Below are positions 43,499 through 53,800 of a DNA stretch of 64,000 bases, in pieces (position 1 is the first letter of the stretch; each line of letters begins with the position of its first letter). The notes beneath the pieces were generated by a model, which saw only the letters and a program-made list of their open reading frames with translations, had not been told where the DNA came from and did no database searches. The position numbers were made by a program, and so were the translations under genes. Origin of the DNA: Pedobacter sp. BMA (lineage in GTDB: Bacteria; Bacteroidota; Bacteroidia; Sphingobacteriales; Sphingobacteriaceae); assembly GCF_001027745.1 (NCBI RefSeq), contig NZ_LECU01000003.1, positions 62,001-126,000 of the forward strand, read 5' to 3'.

Positions 43499-43978
43499 AT
43501 GAGTTTTTCTCCACAATCCAGAGTTTGGGTATACCAAAGCGATCGCAAATTTACTTCTACAGAAGAAAATCAGATTATTGATAAATTAGCTGTTTTTACC
43601 AATCAGTGGAAAGCCCACGGCAATGAATTACTGGCAACTGCAGAAATCCGTTATGGTTATTTCATCATTCTCGTGGTAGATGAAACTCAGGCAAATGTCA
43701 CTGGCTGTTCTATCGACAGCTCAGTGCGACTCATTAAAGAAATTGAACAGGAATATCACGTGGATCTTTTCAATCGCTTCAACATGGCCTATAAGGTGAA
43801 TGACGATGTAAAGGTTACCAATAAGGAAGATTTTGAAACCCTTGTCAATATCAAACAGATTACCCCCGATACCATTGTATTCAATAACATGGTACTAACC
43901 CTTGAAGATCTTAATCAGAAATGGGAAGTTCCATTCAAAAATAGCTGGCATTCTACTGTTTTTGCGCACTTGCTTTAA
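43499..43978 (+). CDS. Conserved Bacteroidota protein, function unknown
   Basis: 159 residues from the ATG at 43499 (SFSPQSRVWVYQSDRKFTST); the frame opens two codons earlier at a TTG inside the -7 element. From memory, similar proteins are often labelled 'ABC transporter ATPase' in Bacteroidota genomes, but there is no P-loop or signature motif here, so that label is wrong for this protein. A Cys-containing stretch, ETQANVTGCSIDSSVRLIKE, is the most distinctive feature. Soluble, no signal peptide. Confidence 0.82.
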   Translation: MSFSPQSRVWVYQSDRKFTSTEENQIIDKLAVFTNQWKAHGNELLATAEIRYGYFIILVVDETQANVTGCSIDSSVRLIKEIEQEYHVDLFNRFNMAYKVNDDVKVTNKEDFETLVNIKQITPDTIVFNNMVLTLEDLNQKWEVPFKNSWHSTVFAHLL

Positions 43979-44081
43979 CAGCTGCATAGAATCATACAAC
44001 CCTTACGTATGTTAATTTTGAGTATGCGTAAAACAAATGTGTCTCAAAAAGCATTATATTGTTTCAACCAAAATAATGTGT

Positions 44082-46508
44082 ATGAAACGCTGGCTCAAAA
44101 TTTCACTGAAAATTCTTTCTGCTTTAGTTATCCTGGTGATTTTGACCTGGCTTGCTGGCGCCTTTTACGTCAGCCGGAATAAGAAAGAAATATTAAGTAC
44201 CATTCTTGCCCAGCTGAACAAAAACCTTAATGGGGAAATCACGGCGACAAGTATGGAGCCTACATTATTAAAAAGTTTTCCAGGCGTCTCTGTCTCTTTG
44301 AATGGCGTGCTGCTTCGCGACAGTCTCTGGTCTACCCACAAACATGATTTATTAAAAGCTCAGGATATTGATGTATCCCTTAATGTCCTGTCACTAATTG
44401 TCGGAAATATAAATATTAACCAGATCGCTATTAATAATGCCAATATATACATCTATACCGATTCTACAGGCTACAGCAACACGAGTATTTTTAAAAGCAA
44501 CAAAAAGGAACCAGCAACAGATAAATCTCCATCCAAAAACTCTGCTCTTGCCATCAAAAAGATCGATTTCAATAAAGTAAGCCTGATTCTTGACAATCAA
44601 AAAAGGTTTAAACTATTTAACTTCAATATCGATCAGATTCAGGGTAGGATGCAATATCCGGATAGCGGGTGGACAGGTAAAATTAAACTTAAAACACAGG
44701 TAAACAGCTTTGCGTTTAATACCAGAAAGGGCAGCTTTCTTAAAGATAAATCCCTGGAAGGAACGTTATCGGCACACTATAGCCGGGAGCAGGATGCCGT
44801 AATCCTGAATCCTGAAATACTGAATATTGGTGACCATCCTTTTAAAATCGGCGCTAAAATAGATTTGGGCAAATCTGCCTTCGCAATCAGTATTGCTGTT
44901 GATGACATTTTATTTAAAGATGTAGCGATGCTGCTTTCACCTAACATTTCTTCTAAGTTACTAAAATTCGGAATTGAAAAACCCATCAACATTCGTGGGA
45001 ATATCGTAGATGATGGCTCAGGCAAATACGGAGATCCATTGATCAAAGTAGGTATAAAAGTTAGAGACAATATCATTTCTATTCCTGCAGGTAAACTCAC
45101 CGCCGCAAACTTTGATGGGGCTTTTACCAATCAGGATACTAGTGGCGGCATTATTGGAGATGAAAATTCGGCCATTAAATTTCACAGACTTACAGCAAAA
45201 TACTTTAACGCCCCGCTGAAAATTGACAGTTTTACGGTTACCAATCTCGCGCAACCGATAGCAACCGGCCTGGTGACTTCCCAGTTTCCGCTCACTAATC
45301 TAAACAATTCTTTAGGTACCCAAGACTTTGAATTTAAACAGGGCACAGCAGATTTAAGATTATATTGTAAGGCTGATATTGACAACTTCCGTTTTACCAA
45401 ACCCGTGGTTTCAGGCAGTATTAAAATTGCAGATGCTGATATTTTATATGTACCAAGGAAATTACACCTGGTGAAAAGTGCATTGAATATGAATTTCAAT
45501 CAGAATGACCTTTCTATTCAGAACGGACATTTTCAGCTTGGAAAAAGTGAGCTGAATGTAAGTTGCTTTATTGCCAATTTTGCGAACCTTTATTATACCG
45601 CCCCTGATAAAATTCAGGTGAATCTGAAGATGCATAGTCCGCAACTTTACCTGAATGAGTTTTTACCTTTTCTTGGTCCGAGAAGTACGGTCAAAAAAAC
45701 TTCCTCATCCGGGAATTCGATGAAAGCGGCATCAAAAGAACTGAGCAATGTATTGGAGGTATCAAAAATGAATATCAACCTCACGGTGGGCAAGGCCATC
45801 TATGATAAATTCCTGGCAAAAAATCTGGTTGCAGACATTTCGCTGCGAGGCAAGGGCATTTATTTTGATAAAATTAGTGTAGCACATGCCAATGGAACGC
45901 TGGCATTGACAGGCAGTATTTTACAGGAGCCGGCTTCAAATGCCTTTAAGATCAACTCCAAAATCAGCCATGTAAGTGTTAAAGACTTCTTTTATGCTTT
46001 CGACAACTTCGGACAGAATAGCATTACCAATAAAAACCTGAAAGGCTATCTTTCTTCGCTGGTGAATATTTCAGGACGCATATCACATTCAGGCAAAATC
46101 CTCCCCCGTTCAATTGGTGGCAAAGTGATTTTTAACCTTAATAATGCTGCACTGGTAAACTTCGAGCCTATGGTTAAAGTTGGAAAATTTGCGTTCGCCA
46201 ATAGAAATATGTCGAATGTTGAAATTAAAAATCTGGATGGTACGTTAACCATTAAAGGTGATAAAGTAGAGATCAGTCCGATGCAGGTGAATTCAAGCGT
46301 ACTGAATTTCAATGTTAAAGGCACCTATGCACTAGGTAATGGCACGGATGTGGCGATGGATATTCCCTTAAGAAATCCTAAAGGAGATGAAAACCTGACA
46401 AATCAAGAGCGTAGAGCTGCACGGATGAAAGGGATTGTGCTTCACCTAAAAGCTGTTGATGATGATAAAGGGGGAATCAAAATTAGGTGGAATAAGGACC
46501 ATGATTAA
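44082..46508 (+). CDS. AsmA-family membrane-anchored protein
   Basis: 808 residues from the ATG at 44082 (MKRWLKISLKILSALVILVI); in-frame ATGs at 44037 and 44076 are alternatives. One N-terminal transmembrane helix is followed by a long repetitive beta-rich region typical of AsmA/TamB-like bridge proteins, with the AsmA-type signature IDVSLNVLSLIVGNININQI early and a C-terminal TIKGDKVEISPMQVNSSVL. Such proteins sit in the inner membrane, span the periplasm and affect lipid transport to the outer membrane. Confidence 0.85.
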   Translation: MKRWLKISLKILSALVILVILTWLAGAFYVSRNKKEILSTILAQLNKNLNGEITATSMEPTLLKSFPGVSVSLNGVLLRDSLWSTHKHDLLKAQDIDVSLNVLSLIVGNININQIAINNANIYIYTDSTGYSNTSIFKSNKKEPATDKSPSKNSALAIKKIDFNKVSLILDNQKRFKLFNFNIDQIQGRMQYPDSGWTGKIKLKTQVNSFAFNTRKGSFLKDKSLEGTLSAHYSREQDAVILNPEILNIGDHPFKIGAKIDLGKSAFAISIAVDDILFKDVAMLLSPNISSKLLKFGIEKPINIRGNIVDDGSGKYGDPLIKVGIKVRDNIISIPAGKLTAANFDGAFTNQDTSGGIIGDENSAIKFHRLTAKYFNAPLKIDSFTVTNLAQPIATGLVTSQFPLTNLNNSLGTQDFEFKQGTADLRLYCKADIDNFRFTKPVVSGSIKIADADILYVPRKLHLVKSALNMNFNQNDLSIQNGHFQLGKSELNVSCFIANFANLYYTAPDKIQVNLKMHSPQLYLNEFLPFLGPRSTVKKTSSSGNSMKAASKELSNVLEVSKMNINLTVGKAIYDKFLAKNLVADISLRGKGIYFDKISVAHANGTLALTGSILQEPASNAFKINSKISHVSVKDFFYAFDNFGQNSITNKNLKGYLSSLVNISGRISHSGKILPRSIGGKVIFNLNNAALVNFEPMVKVGKFAFANRNMSNVEIKNLDGTLTIKGDKVEISPMQVNSSVLNFNVKGTYALGNGTDVAMDIPLRNPKGDENLTNQERRAARMKGIVLHLKAVDDDKGGIKIRWNKDHD

Positions 46509-46514
46509 GAGATT

Positions 46515-47237
46515 TTAAAAATCCAGCGGGCCAAGTCTGTTCATATTTCTCAAAATCAGATACTGGCGGTGCCTGATATAAGGCGTTGCCTTTTTAGGCG
46601 TCCATCTCCGGGGATTTGGAAAGCATGAAGCAATTAAGGCCGCTTGCCTTTTCGTTAATTTGGTGCATGATTTACCATAATATTCCTGAGCAGCCGCTTC
46701 GGCGCCATATATGCCGTCGCCCATTTCAATTACATTCAGGTAAACTTCAAGTATGCGCTCCTTACTCCAGAAAATTTCGATAAGCAAGGTAAAATAAGCC
46801 TCAAAACCTTTTCTAATCCACGATCGGCCCGGCCATAGAAACACATTTTTAGCGGTTTGTTGTGAAATGGTACTCCCCCCTTTAACTTTTTTACCCTTCG
46901 AATTACTGGCAAAAGCTTTTTCAATGGCTTTCATGTCAAAACCAATATGCTTTAAAAAGAGCTGATCTTCGGCTGAAACCGCAGCCCTTTTAATATTATC
47001 AGACATGTTTTCGAATTCTACCCACTTTTTCTCCGTTTTAAAAGGCTTTCCGTCGGCCTTACGCTCTATATTCCGCAACACCATTAAAAGGGTAATGGGT
47101 GGATTTATAAAGCGGTAAGCAATTACCCAGATTACAGAAACCATTAAAAAATAAAGAAATACTTTAGTTACGATATTGGTAATCTTCTTGAATAATGGAT
47201 TTTTTGCTCTTGAGCGTGTTGAACGGGATTTAGCCAT
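46515..47237 (-). CDS. mtgA: Monofunctional peptidoglycan glycosyltransferase
   Basis: Polymerises lipid II into glycan strands without a transpeptidase domain. 240 residues: a basic N-terminus, one transmembrane helix (about 22-45), then the GT51 domain with catalytic E90 in SAEDQLFLKHIGFD, KGGSTISQQTAKNVFLW, and FWSKERILEVYLNVIEMGDG, including the second glutamate. It converges on the AsmA-like gene. A TACCTTTG element lies 4 bases upstream of the ATG, suggesting a leaderless mRNA. Confidence 0.95.
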   Translation of the reverse strand: MAKSRSTRSRAKNPLFKKITNIVTKVFLYFLMVSVIWVIAYRFINPPITLLMVLRNIERKADGKPFKTEKKWVEFENMSDNIKRAAVSAEDQLFLKHIGFDMKAIEKAFASNSKGKKVKGGSTISQQTAKNVFLWPGRSWIRKGFEAYFTLLIEIFWSKERILEVYLNVIEMGDGIYGAEAAAQEYYGKSCTKLTKRQAALIASCFPNPRRWTPKKATPYIRHRQYLILRNMNRLGPLDF

Positions 47238-47241
47238 GAAG

Positions 47242-47249
47242 CAAAGGTA
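47242..47249 (-). promoter_or_regulatory. -7 element abutting the mtgA start codon
   Basis: TACCTTTG on the minus strand ends 4 bases before the mtgA ATG at 47237. It is the same word as at purH but with no room for a leader. Confidence 0.45.
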
Positions 47250-47363
47250 ACAAAATCTTAAAACCTCTGTATAGTGTAAGTAGCAGTTGAAAACAATTAC
47301 GATTATTATGAATTGAGTTAAACATATTTGCTTTATAATCGTTAATTCAAAAAAAGAAATATC

Positions 47364-48068
47364 ATGAGTATTAAAGTAGCCCTGGTAACAGGAGGAAGTA
47401 AAGGAATAGGATATGGTGTCGCGGAAGCCCTTTTAAAAGCAGGTTATAAAGTAGCCATCACCTCAAGAAACATTGACAGCGCAAATGAAGCAGCGAAAAT
47501 ATTGGTCAATAATGGCGATATTTTAGCTATTGAAGCAGATGTTAAAGATTTTCAGTCGCAACAGAGCGCAGTAAACCTGATTATCGAAAAATGGGGACAA
47601 TTGGATGTACTCATCGCAAATGCAGGTGTAGGTGCCTTTGCCGCGATTGATGAAATGGACATCGAATTATGGCACGACATCATCGACACCAATTTAACGG
47701 GGGTGTTTTATAGCATCAAGGCTTCGGTAGAAGAAATCAAAAAGACCAAAGGCAGCATCTTCACCATTTCAAGTTTAGCTGGCGCTAATTTCTTTGCTGG
47801 GGGATCAGCTTATAATGCAAGTAAATTCGGCTTAACGGGTTTTACCCAGGCGGTGATGCTCGACTTAAGAAAATATGGCGTAAAGGTGAGTACCATTATG
47901 CCGGGTTCTGTAACCAGCCATTTCAATGCACACAACCCGGATGCTGAAAACGATGCCTGGAAAATACAACCGGAAGATATGGGTAAACTTATTGTAGACC
48001 TCCTGGCAATGCCGGCGCGTACTTTGCCAAGTAAGGTAGAAATCAGACCCACTACGCCTAAGGGATAG
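47364..48068 (+). CDS. SDR-family oxidoreductase
   Basis: Classical short-chain dehydrogenase of 234 residues. The cofactor motif is VTGGSKGIGYGVAEAL (TGxxxGIG, 8-23); NAGVGAF follows near residue 85; the catalytic serine is in FTISSLAGA, and Y/K in YNASKFG. The Arg/Ser pattern after strand 2 (SRNIDSA) points to NADP(H). The substrate is not predictable. It stands alone between mtgA and the rplI terminator. Confidence 0.9.
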   Translation: MSIKVALVTGGSKGIGYGVAEALLKAGYKVAITSRNIDSANEAAKILVNNGDILAIEADVKDFQSQQSAVNLIIEKWGQLDVLIANAGVGAFAAIDEMDIELWHDIIDTNLTGVFYSIKASVEEIKKTKGSIFTISSLAGANFFAGGSAYNASKFGLTGFTQAVMLDLRKYGVKVSTIMPGSVTSHFNAHNPDAENDAWKIQPEDMGKLIVDLLAMPARTLPSKVEIRPTTPKG

Positions 48069-48101
48069 TGGAGAATGGAGATGTGAGAATCGGCTATTCA
48101 A

Positions 48102-48141
48102 AAAAAAAAGTCTCCTGATAAACATCAGAAGACTTTTTTTA
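48102..48141. terminator. Bidirectional terminator between the SDR gene and rplI
   Basis: AGTCT-C-CTGAT / ATCAG-A-AGACT stem with loop AAAC, an A run before and a T run after, so it works for both convergent units. Confidence 0.85.
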
Positions 48142-48158
48142 TTCCTTAATGAGATTGC

Positions 48159-48602
48159 TTATTCAGCGATTACTTCGAAAGGAACCTGAACTTTCACTTC
48201 TTTGTGTAAGTTTAAGTTAGCAACATACTCGCCAACAAATTTTGGTTCAGTTTCGAAAGTAATACGACGACGATCTACATCAAAACCTTGCGCTTTTAAT
48301 GCTTCAGCGATCTGGATAGTGTTAACTGCTCCAAAGATTTTTCCGCTTTCGCCAGCTTTAGCACCGATAGAAAGTTTAACGCTAGTTAAACGCTCTGCGA
48401 TACCTTCAGCATCTTTCTTAATTTTATCTTGTTTAAATGCAGCTTGCTTTAAGTTTTCAGCTAAAACTTTTTTAGCAGAAGAAGTAGCCAAAGCAGCAAA
48501 TCCTTGAGGGATTAAATAGTTACGGCCATAACCTGGCTTTACTGTAACTAAATCATCTTTCTCGCCAAGGCCTTTAATATCTTGTTTTAAAATAATTTCC
48601 AT
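48159..48602 (-). CDS. rplI: 50S ribosomal protein L9
   Basis: 147 residues, normal bL9 length. The N-terminal rRNA-binding domain begins MEIILKQDIKGLGEKDDLVT and contains GYGRNYLIPQGFA; a long helix connects to the C-terminal domain (GKIFGAVNTIQIAEALK). Last gene of rpsF-rpsR-rplI. A canonical Shine-Dalgarno AGGAGG overlaps the rpsR stop codon 9 bases upstream. Confidence 0.97.
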   Translation of the reverse strand: MEIILKQDIKGLGEKDDLVTVKPGYGRNYLIPQGFAALATSSAKKVLAENLKQAAFKQDKIKKDAEGIAERLTSVKLSIGAKAGESGKIFGAVNTIQIAEALKAQGFDVDRRRITFETEPKFVGEYVANLNLHKEVKVQVPFEVIAE

Positions 48603-48611
48603 ATCTCTGAG

Positions 48612-48617
48612 CCTCCT
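48612..48617 (-). promoter_or_regulatory. Canonical Shine-Dalgarno of rplI
   Basis: AGGAGG on the minus strand, 9 bases before the ATG, overlapping the rpsR stop. It is unusual in a phylum that mostly lacks such sites. Confidence 0.75.
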
Positions 48618-48879
48618 ATTTTAATTGATCTGCAACGAATGGTAACAAACCGATGTGACGAGCACGTTTAACAGCCTGAGCCACTTTACGTTGGAATTTC
48701 AACGAGGTACCAGTTAAACGGCGTGGTAATAATTTACCTTGATCGTTGATGAATTTCAACAAGAAGTTTGCATCCTTGTAATCGATGTATTTAATACCGT
48801 TTTTCTTGAAACGGCAATATTTTTTACGGTTATCCTCTACTTTAGGGGCAGTTACGTATTGAATTTGTTCTCTTGCCAT
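48616..48879 (-). CDS. rpsR: 30S ribosomal protein S18
   Basis: 87 residues; binds next to S6 on the 16S rRNA platform. Diagnostic segments are [20 protein letters not shown] and [20 protein letters not shown], then [16 protein letters not shown]. The start overlaps the rpsF stop by one base. As usual in Bacteroidota, ssb is not inserted between rpsF and rpsR. Confidence 0.97.
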   Translation of the reverse strand: MAREQIQYVTAPKVEDNRKKYCRFKKNGIKYIDYKDANFLLKFINDQGKLLPRRLTGTSLKFQRKVAQAVKRARHIGLLPFVADQLK

Positions 48880-49235
48880 TACGCTGCAACCTCCTTAGTT
48901 TTTTTGTTAAAAGCACCACTACGCTTTTTCTCATTGTAAGCAACAGCGTGTTTGTCTAAACGGATAGTTAAGAAACGTAACACACGCTCATCGCGTTTTA
49001 ATTCAAGCTCTAATTTTGCGATCAAATGTCCTGAAGATTTATATTCAGTTAAGTTGAAGAATCCGTTTGATTTTTTCTCAATCGGATACGCTAATTTTCT
49101 CAAACCCCAATTATCTTCCTGGATAATTTCGGCACCGTTATCAGTAAGAACTGCTTTGAATTTAGCTAATGCCTCTTTCGCTGCCTCTTCTGATAACAAT
49201 GGGGTTAGAACGATAACAGTTTCGTACTGATTCAT
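48879..49235 (-). CDS. rpsF: 30S ribosomal protein S6
   Basis: 118 residues, with the ferredoxin-like S6 fold: [20 protein letters not shown], then [20 protein letters not shown] and [20 protein letters not shown]. First gene of the ribosomal operon, with a clear promoter at 49288-49317 and a leader of about 48 bases. Its own ATG has no Shine-Dalgarno, unlike the two downstream cistrons. Confidence 0.97.
   Translation of the reverse strand: MNQYETVIVLTPLLSEEAAKEALAKFKAVLTDNGAEIIQEDNWGLRKLAYPIEKKSNGFFNLTEYKSSGHLIAKLELELKRDERVLRFLTIRLDKHAVAYNEKKRSGAFNKKTKEVAA
48890..48896 (-). promoter_or_regulatory. Canonical Shine-Dalgarno of rpsR
   Basis: AAGGAGG on the minus strand, 10 bases before the rpsR ATG and inside the end of rpsF. 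Confidence 0.75.
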
Positions 49236-49287
49236 TGTTATAAATTATGTTTTTAATTTTTTAATCCCGAGGTATATTACGGGGTTG

Positions 49288-49317
49288 CAAAAGTAACAAT
49301 ATATTTCTTTAAATCAA
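49288..49317 (-). promoter_or_regulatory. rpsF operon promoter
   Basis: TACTTTTG (49295-49288 on the minus strand) with TTG 19 bases upstream (49317-49315) fits the Bacteroidota primary-sigma consensus. The predicted leader begins with a small CCCG/CGGG hairpin. Confidence 0.75.
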
Positions 49318-49334
49318 AGTGTTGAATACAAATA

Positions 49335-49377
49335 AAAGCCAATGCCCGCATAATCTATGAATGCAGGCATTGGCTTT
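49335..49377 (-). terminator. Intrinsic terminator of the susD-like gene
   Basis: AAAGCCAATGCC pairs with GGCATTGGCTTT; the helix extends with one mismatch (GCAT/ATGC). A T-rich tail follows on the minus strand, 25 bases after the stop. Confidence 0.85.
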
Positions 49378-49401
49378 ATCTTACAGATGATCCGTATTTT
49401 A

Positions 49402-50835
49402 TTAATATCCCGGGTTCTGGGTAAGTTTGTTGTTCAACTGAATTTCCCGGTTAGGAATAGGATACAATGCAAGTGTGCTTACAATATTCCCAATCTGACC
49501 ATTTATTGGCGGGTAATTAGTTTTATGAGCCGTCATGGTAGGCACCATTATTCCCCATCTGATCAGATCAAACCAGCGTTCCCCTTCAAAACAAAGTTCT
49601 ATCCTGCGCTCATGGTAGATAGTTGTTCTGGCATCTGCCTGCGATAAACCTGATTTCGGTGCAAGATTTGATCTTGTTCGTACCAGATTCAATTGTGTAA
49701 GCGCCTCTGTTGTCTTGTTATTCTCATTTAAAACCTCAGCATACAACAACACAATATCTGCATAACGTAAAACAGGCCAATCATTATCCCCTTCGCTATT
49801 TGCACCAACGCTTTGATAAATAAACTTTTTAGCGTAATAATATACCAGCGTACCTGAAGAAAACACGCCGATGGCGGTATTTAGACGATTATCTCCCGAT
49901 TCAAAAGAATTATAAAGATCAGGGGTACCGATATTATTACTGTTTCCGGTAACAGCGGTAATGGTGGTTCCGGATGGCTGAGGCACAAAGTTCCTGGCGA
50001 AGGTATTGCCTTCACCAAATCCCCCGCCAAGGTACTGCACCGAGAAAATAATGTCTCTGTTATTGTCTTTTCCAAGTCCGAAAACCTGATCGTATGGCAA
50101 TAATGTACCGGCAGTAGCTACTACACCGGCCAATATTGGTTCGGCCTGTGTGAATTTTTTCTCAAACATATATACCTTGCCCAGCAATGCATTTGCAGCA
50201 ATACTGGTTGCCCGGCCAATATCAGTACCGGTATAACTTGCCGGCAATACTGCTGCAGCTTCAGTTAAATCTTTTTCAATTTGCGCGTAAACCGCTTCTG
50301 CAGTAACCCTGTTATAGGAATAGGCCTGCGATTCGGATGTGATTTCGTTTAATACCAAAGGAACCCCGCCAAACATCCTCACTAAATTAAAATACATTAA
50401 AGCACGCAGAAACTTTGCCTGACCGATATAACTATTGCGGTTAGCAGCAGTCATGGTTGGAGTGTTTACATGATCCAGCACGATATTCGCATAGGCAATA
50501 GTAGCATAAAACCTCGTCCACGCATTTTGCAGATTGGTAGATCTCGATGTCCAGGTGAGCTTATCCTGCTCCCCGTAAAGCACTTCACTCTCTCCATAGG
50601 TTTGGGTATTATCGGATGGAATTTCACCGAAACCATACTGCTCATTATAAATTGGACGAAGGCTGCTATAGGCGCCGGTTAAAGCCGATTTGATATCAAC
50701 TTCGGTATTGTAAAATGTGCTTACCGGAATAATGCCCTTTGGGGTAAGCTCTACGAATGATTTTTTGCAGGATGTGATTACCACACTTAAAAGGAGCATG
50801 GAGATACTGCATATGGTTAGTTTATTGAGTTTCAT
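49402..50835 (-). CDS. RagB/SusD family nutrient-uptake outer-membrane lipoprotein
   Basis: 477 residues with a lipoprotein signal (TSCKK, lipid cysteine near residue 23). It has the SusD TPR-like scaffold: FYNTEVDIKSALTGAYSSLR, then AKFLRALMYFNLVRMFGGVP and LRYADIVLLYAEVLNE, and a C-terminal ERRIELCFEGERWFDLIRWG. It caps the SusC-type transporter encoded 21 bases upstream and helps capture its ligand. The ligand is unknown; no glycoside hydrolase or peptidase gene follows. Confidence 0.95.
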   Translation of the reverse strand: MKLNKLTICSISMLLLSVVITSCKKSFVELTPKGIIPVSTFYNTEVDIKSALTGAYSSLRPIYNEQYGFGEIPSDNTQTYGESEVLYGEQDKLTWTSRSTNLQNAWTRFYATIAYANIVLDHVNTPTMTAANRNSYIGQAKFLRALMYFNLVRMFGGVPLVLNEITSESQAYSYNRVTAEAVYAQIEKDLTEAAAVLPASYTGTDIGRATSIAANALLGKVYMFEKKFTQAEPILAGVVATAGTLLPYDQVFGLGKDNNRDIIFSVQYLGGGFGEGNTFARNFVPQPSGTTITAVTGNSNNIGTPDLYNSFESGDNRLNTAIGVFSSGTLVYYYAKKFIYQSVGANSEGDNDWPVLRYADIVLLYAEVLNENNKTTEALTQLNLVRTRSNLAPKSGLSQADARTTIYHERRIELCFEGERWFDLIRWGIMVPTMTAHKTNYPPINGQIGNIVSTLALYPIPNREIQLNNKLTQNPGY

Positions 50836-50856
50836 ATTTTTCTTGTATTAAAGCCA

Positions 50857-53800
50857 TTAAAATCCAAAATTGATACCCACAATAATGGTACGTGCAGTTG
50901 GGTAGGTACCCTGATCTACTCCCGGTGTGGTAGGATCGCTTCCCATTACGTTGGCTTCAGGATTGTAGCCGGAGTATTTGGTAATCAGGAAAGGATTTTG
51001 TGCAGTCACATAAAATCTGGCAGACTTTATCGAAAGTTTACGCAAAGCATTTTCTGATAAACGGTAACCTAAAGTAATGTTTCTTACCCTTAAATACGAA
51101 CCGTTTTCAACACTCAGACTGGATAATGCCGGCCCTGGAAGTGAGGCTGTTGAAACAGGACTTGGATAAAGCACATCCCTGTCTGGAAAAGCGGGATCGA
51201 AATAATTATTAAAATATTTGCTTAACGAATTTTGATTGTGGTTACCGGTTAATGTCTGACGGTTATTCCCGTTAATGATGTTCACACCCTGAACCCCCTG
51301 AACCAAAATACTCAGGTCGAAGTTTTTATACTGGAAACTGTTGGTTAACCCATATGAAAAATCAGGCAGTCCGTGGCCAAGCGCCGTTACATCATTTGCA
51401 TCGATTTTGCCATCACCATTCTGATCTTTGATAATCACATCCCCTACACTGTTTCCGGAAGTAGCTTTTGGATATTTTGCCAGATCTGCAGCATTTTTAA
51501 ATATACCGATGATCTCGTAACCATACATGATACCCAATGGCTGACCAACCTGCACCTGGTATACATTATTCCAGCCGTTGATAGCCTGTACTGCAGGCAA
51601 TGCACTCGGACCACCAAGATCTAAAACTTTTGTCTTGTAGGTAGAGAAATTGGCGTTTGCCTGCCACGTTACCTCTCCAAGTTTAAAATTGGTATTTGCA
51701 GAAACATCAAAACCCTTATTTTGCAGTTTACCCAGATTAGACTGGAAAGATGAGGTATAGCCTACCGCCAATGGCAATGCTTTATTCAGCAACATCCCGT
51801 TTGAATTACGCACAAAGTAATCGAAAGTAAGCACGATTTTGTTTTGCAATAAACCTATATCGGTACCAATACTGGTTTGATCGTTCTTCTCCCAGGTAAG
51901 ATCAGGATTAGCAAAGCCTGTTTGCTGCGTACCAAAAACCCGGTTACTGCCCGAAGCATAGTTACGGTTGAGGGAAATGGAGTTTACATAAGTAAAACTT
52001 CCGATATTGGCATTACCCGTACGGCCATACCCCCCTCTCAATTTAAATTCGTTGATACCGATCTTCGCTAAACGCTCTTTTAAAAATGGTTCTTGTGCTA
52101 AGCGCCATCCCATTGAGAAGGAGGGAAACAGAGCAAACTTGTTATTTGAACCAAAGCGCGATGAACCATCCTGACGGACTGCTGCAGTGAAAAGGTATTT
52201 TTTATTATAATCATAAGTTAATCTGCCTGCATACGATACAAAAGTATTGGCATCAAAAAGTTCAGTACCCACTGTGTTTGGTGAAGCCAAAGGACTTTGA
52301 ACAGAAGTGGTGGTGAATGTTCCGGGAAGGCCGGCAGTATAATTGATCTGCGATTCGTATTTCTGTGCAGAGAATAAGCCCAACAGGTTTAAATGATGCT
52401 TGCCGATTTGTTTATCGTAAGTTGCGGTATTTTCCCACACCCAGTCGAAGCTGTTGCGAACGTTATCAGAAGCAAAAATACCTGCCAGCTGAGGATTGGA
52501 AGCAGACGCAGTTGGCGCAGAACTATACGCCATTGTGCCGGGGATATAACCGTGCACCTGCTCATTTTCAAGCGTAGCACCGATATAGGTTTTTACTTTC
52601 AGATCGCGGATTGGTGTGTATTCCAGAAATGCATTACTCAAGGTACGGAAAGCCCTCGAGCGATTGATAGACTGGCTTAAAATACCAACCGGATTGTAAA
52701 AGTTTGAGGCCGAGAAAACTGATGTAGGCGACAGGTTGTAATTTAGTTCACGGTCGTAAGGCTGCGCTATATCTCCATTGGCACGATAAACCGGTACAAT
52801 GGGCTGAAAAGTCAAAGCCTGATTTAAAGGACTTGGCAAGTTCAGATTGGCAACCAGCCCTGGAACACCGATGATAAAATCGGAAGGGTTTGCACCTGCA
52901 CCACTAGCCTGACCTGAAGAGGGCTGCCTGTATTGCTCTGCATACGATGGCGAAATGGAAAAACCGAATTTTACATTCTTTACGATATCAGCATCCAGGT
53001 TCAGGCGCGTATTATAACGGGTATATTCCGTCCCAATCAATACACCCTTTTGCTTGAATAATCCTGCAGATGCACTGAAACGAACTTTCTCACTACCGCC
53101 TGCTGCATTAAATTCAAAACTTCTGATGGGTGCTGTTCTGAAGATCTCTTTCTGCCAGTCTACATCCGGCAGGTTGGAGATATCGCCATCTAAAATAGTT
53201 GGATAAGGCAGGTTTTTAATCCGGCTAAGCGCCTTTACCTGCTGCACATATTGATCTTTCTTTAAAACATCTATAAAACGGGTTACTTCCTGAATACCGG
53301 TATAGGCCGAAACGGAAAATACCGTTTTACCAGATTTACCTCTCTTAGTGGTAACCAAAACTACCCCATTAGCGGCTCTTGATCCATAGATAGCAGCCGA
53401 TGCCGCATCTTTCAGTACTTCTAAAGATTCTATATCACTGGGATTAATCAGGTTAAAGTTTGAAGCAGTTTCCAAAGGATAGCCATCGACAACATACAAA
53501 GGGTCGTTTGATGAACTCAATGAACTCACCCCCCTTACCCTGATGGTTGGTGCGGCTCCTGGCTTGGCTCCCTGATCAGACTGAACCTGTACGCCTGCTG
53601 CCAGGCCCGCTAAGGCCTCGCCCGGAGTACTCACCGGCTGATTGCCAATGTTTTTTCCTTCCACTTTTGTGATGGAAGAAGTTACTGTTGAGCGCGACTG
53701 TGAGCCATAACCCACTACAACCACATCACCAAGCGATTGTGGCGTTTCAGATAAGGAAACATTTATCACCGTTTTTCCGGATATCGAAACCTCTTGGGTA

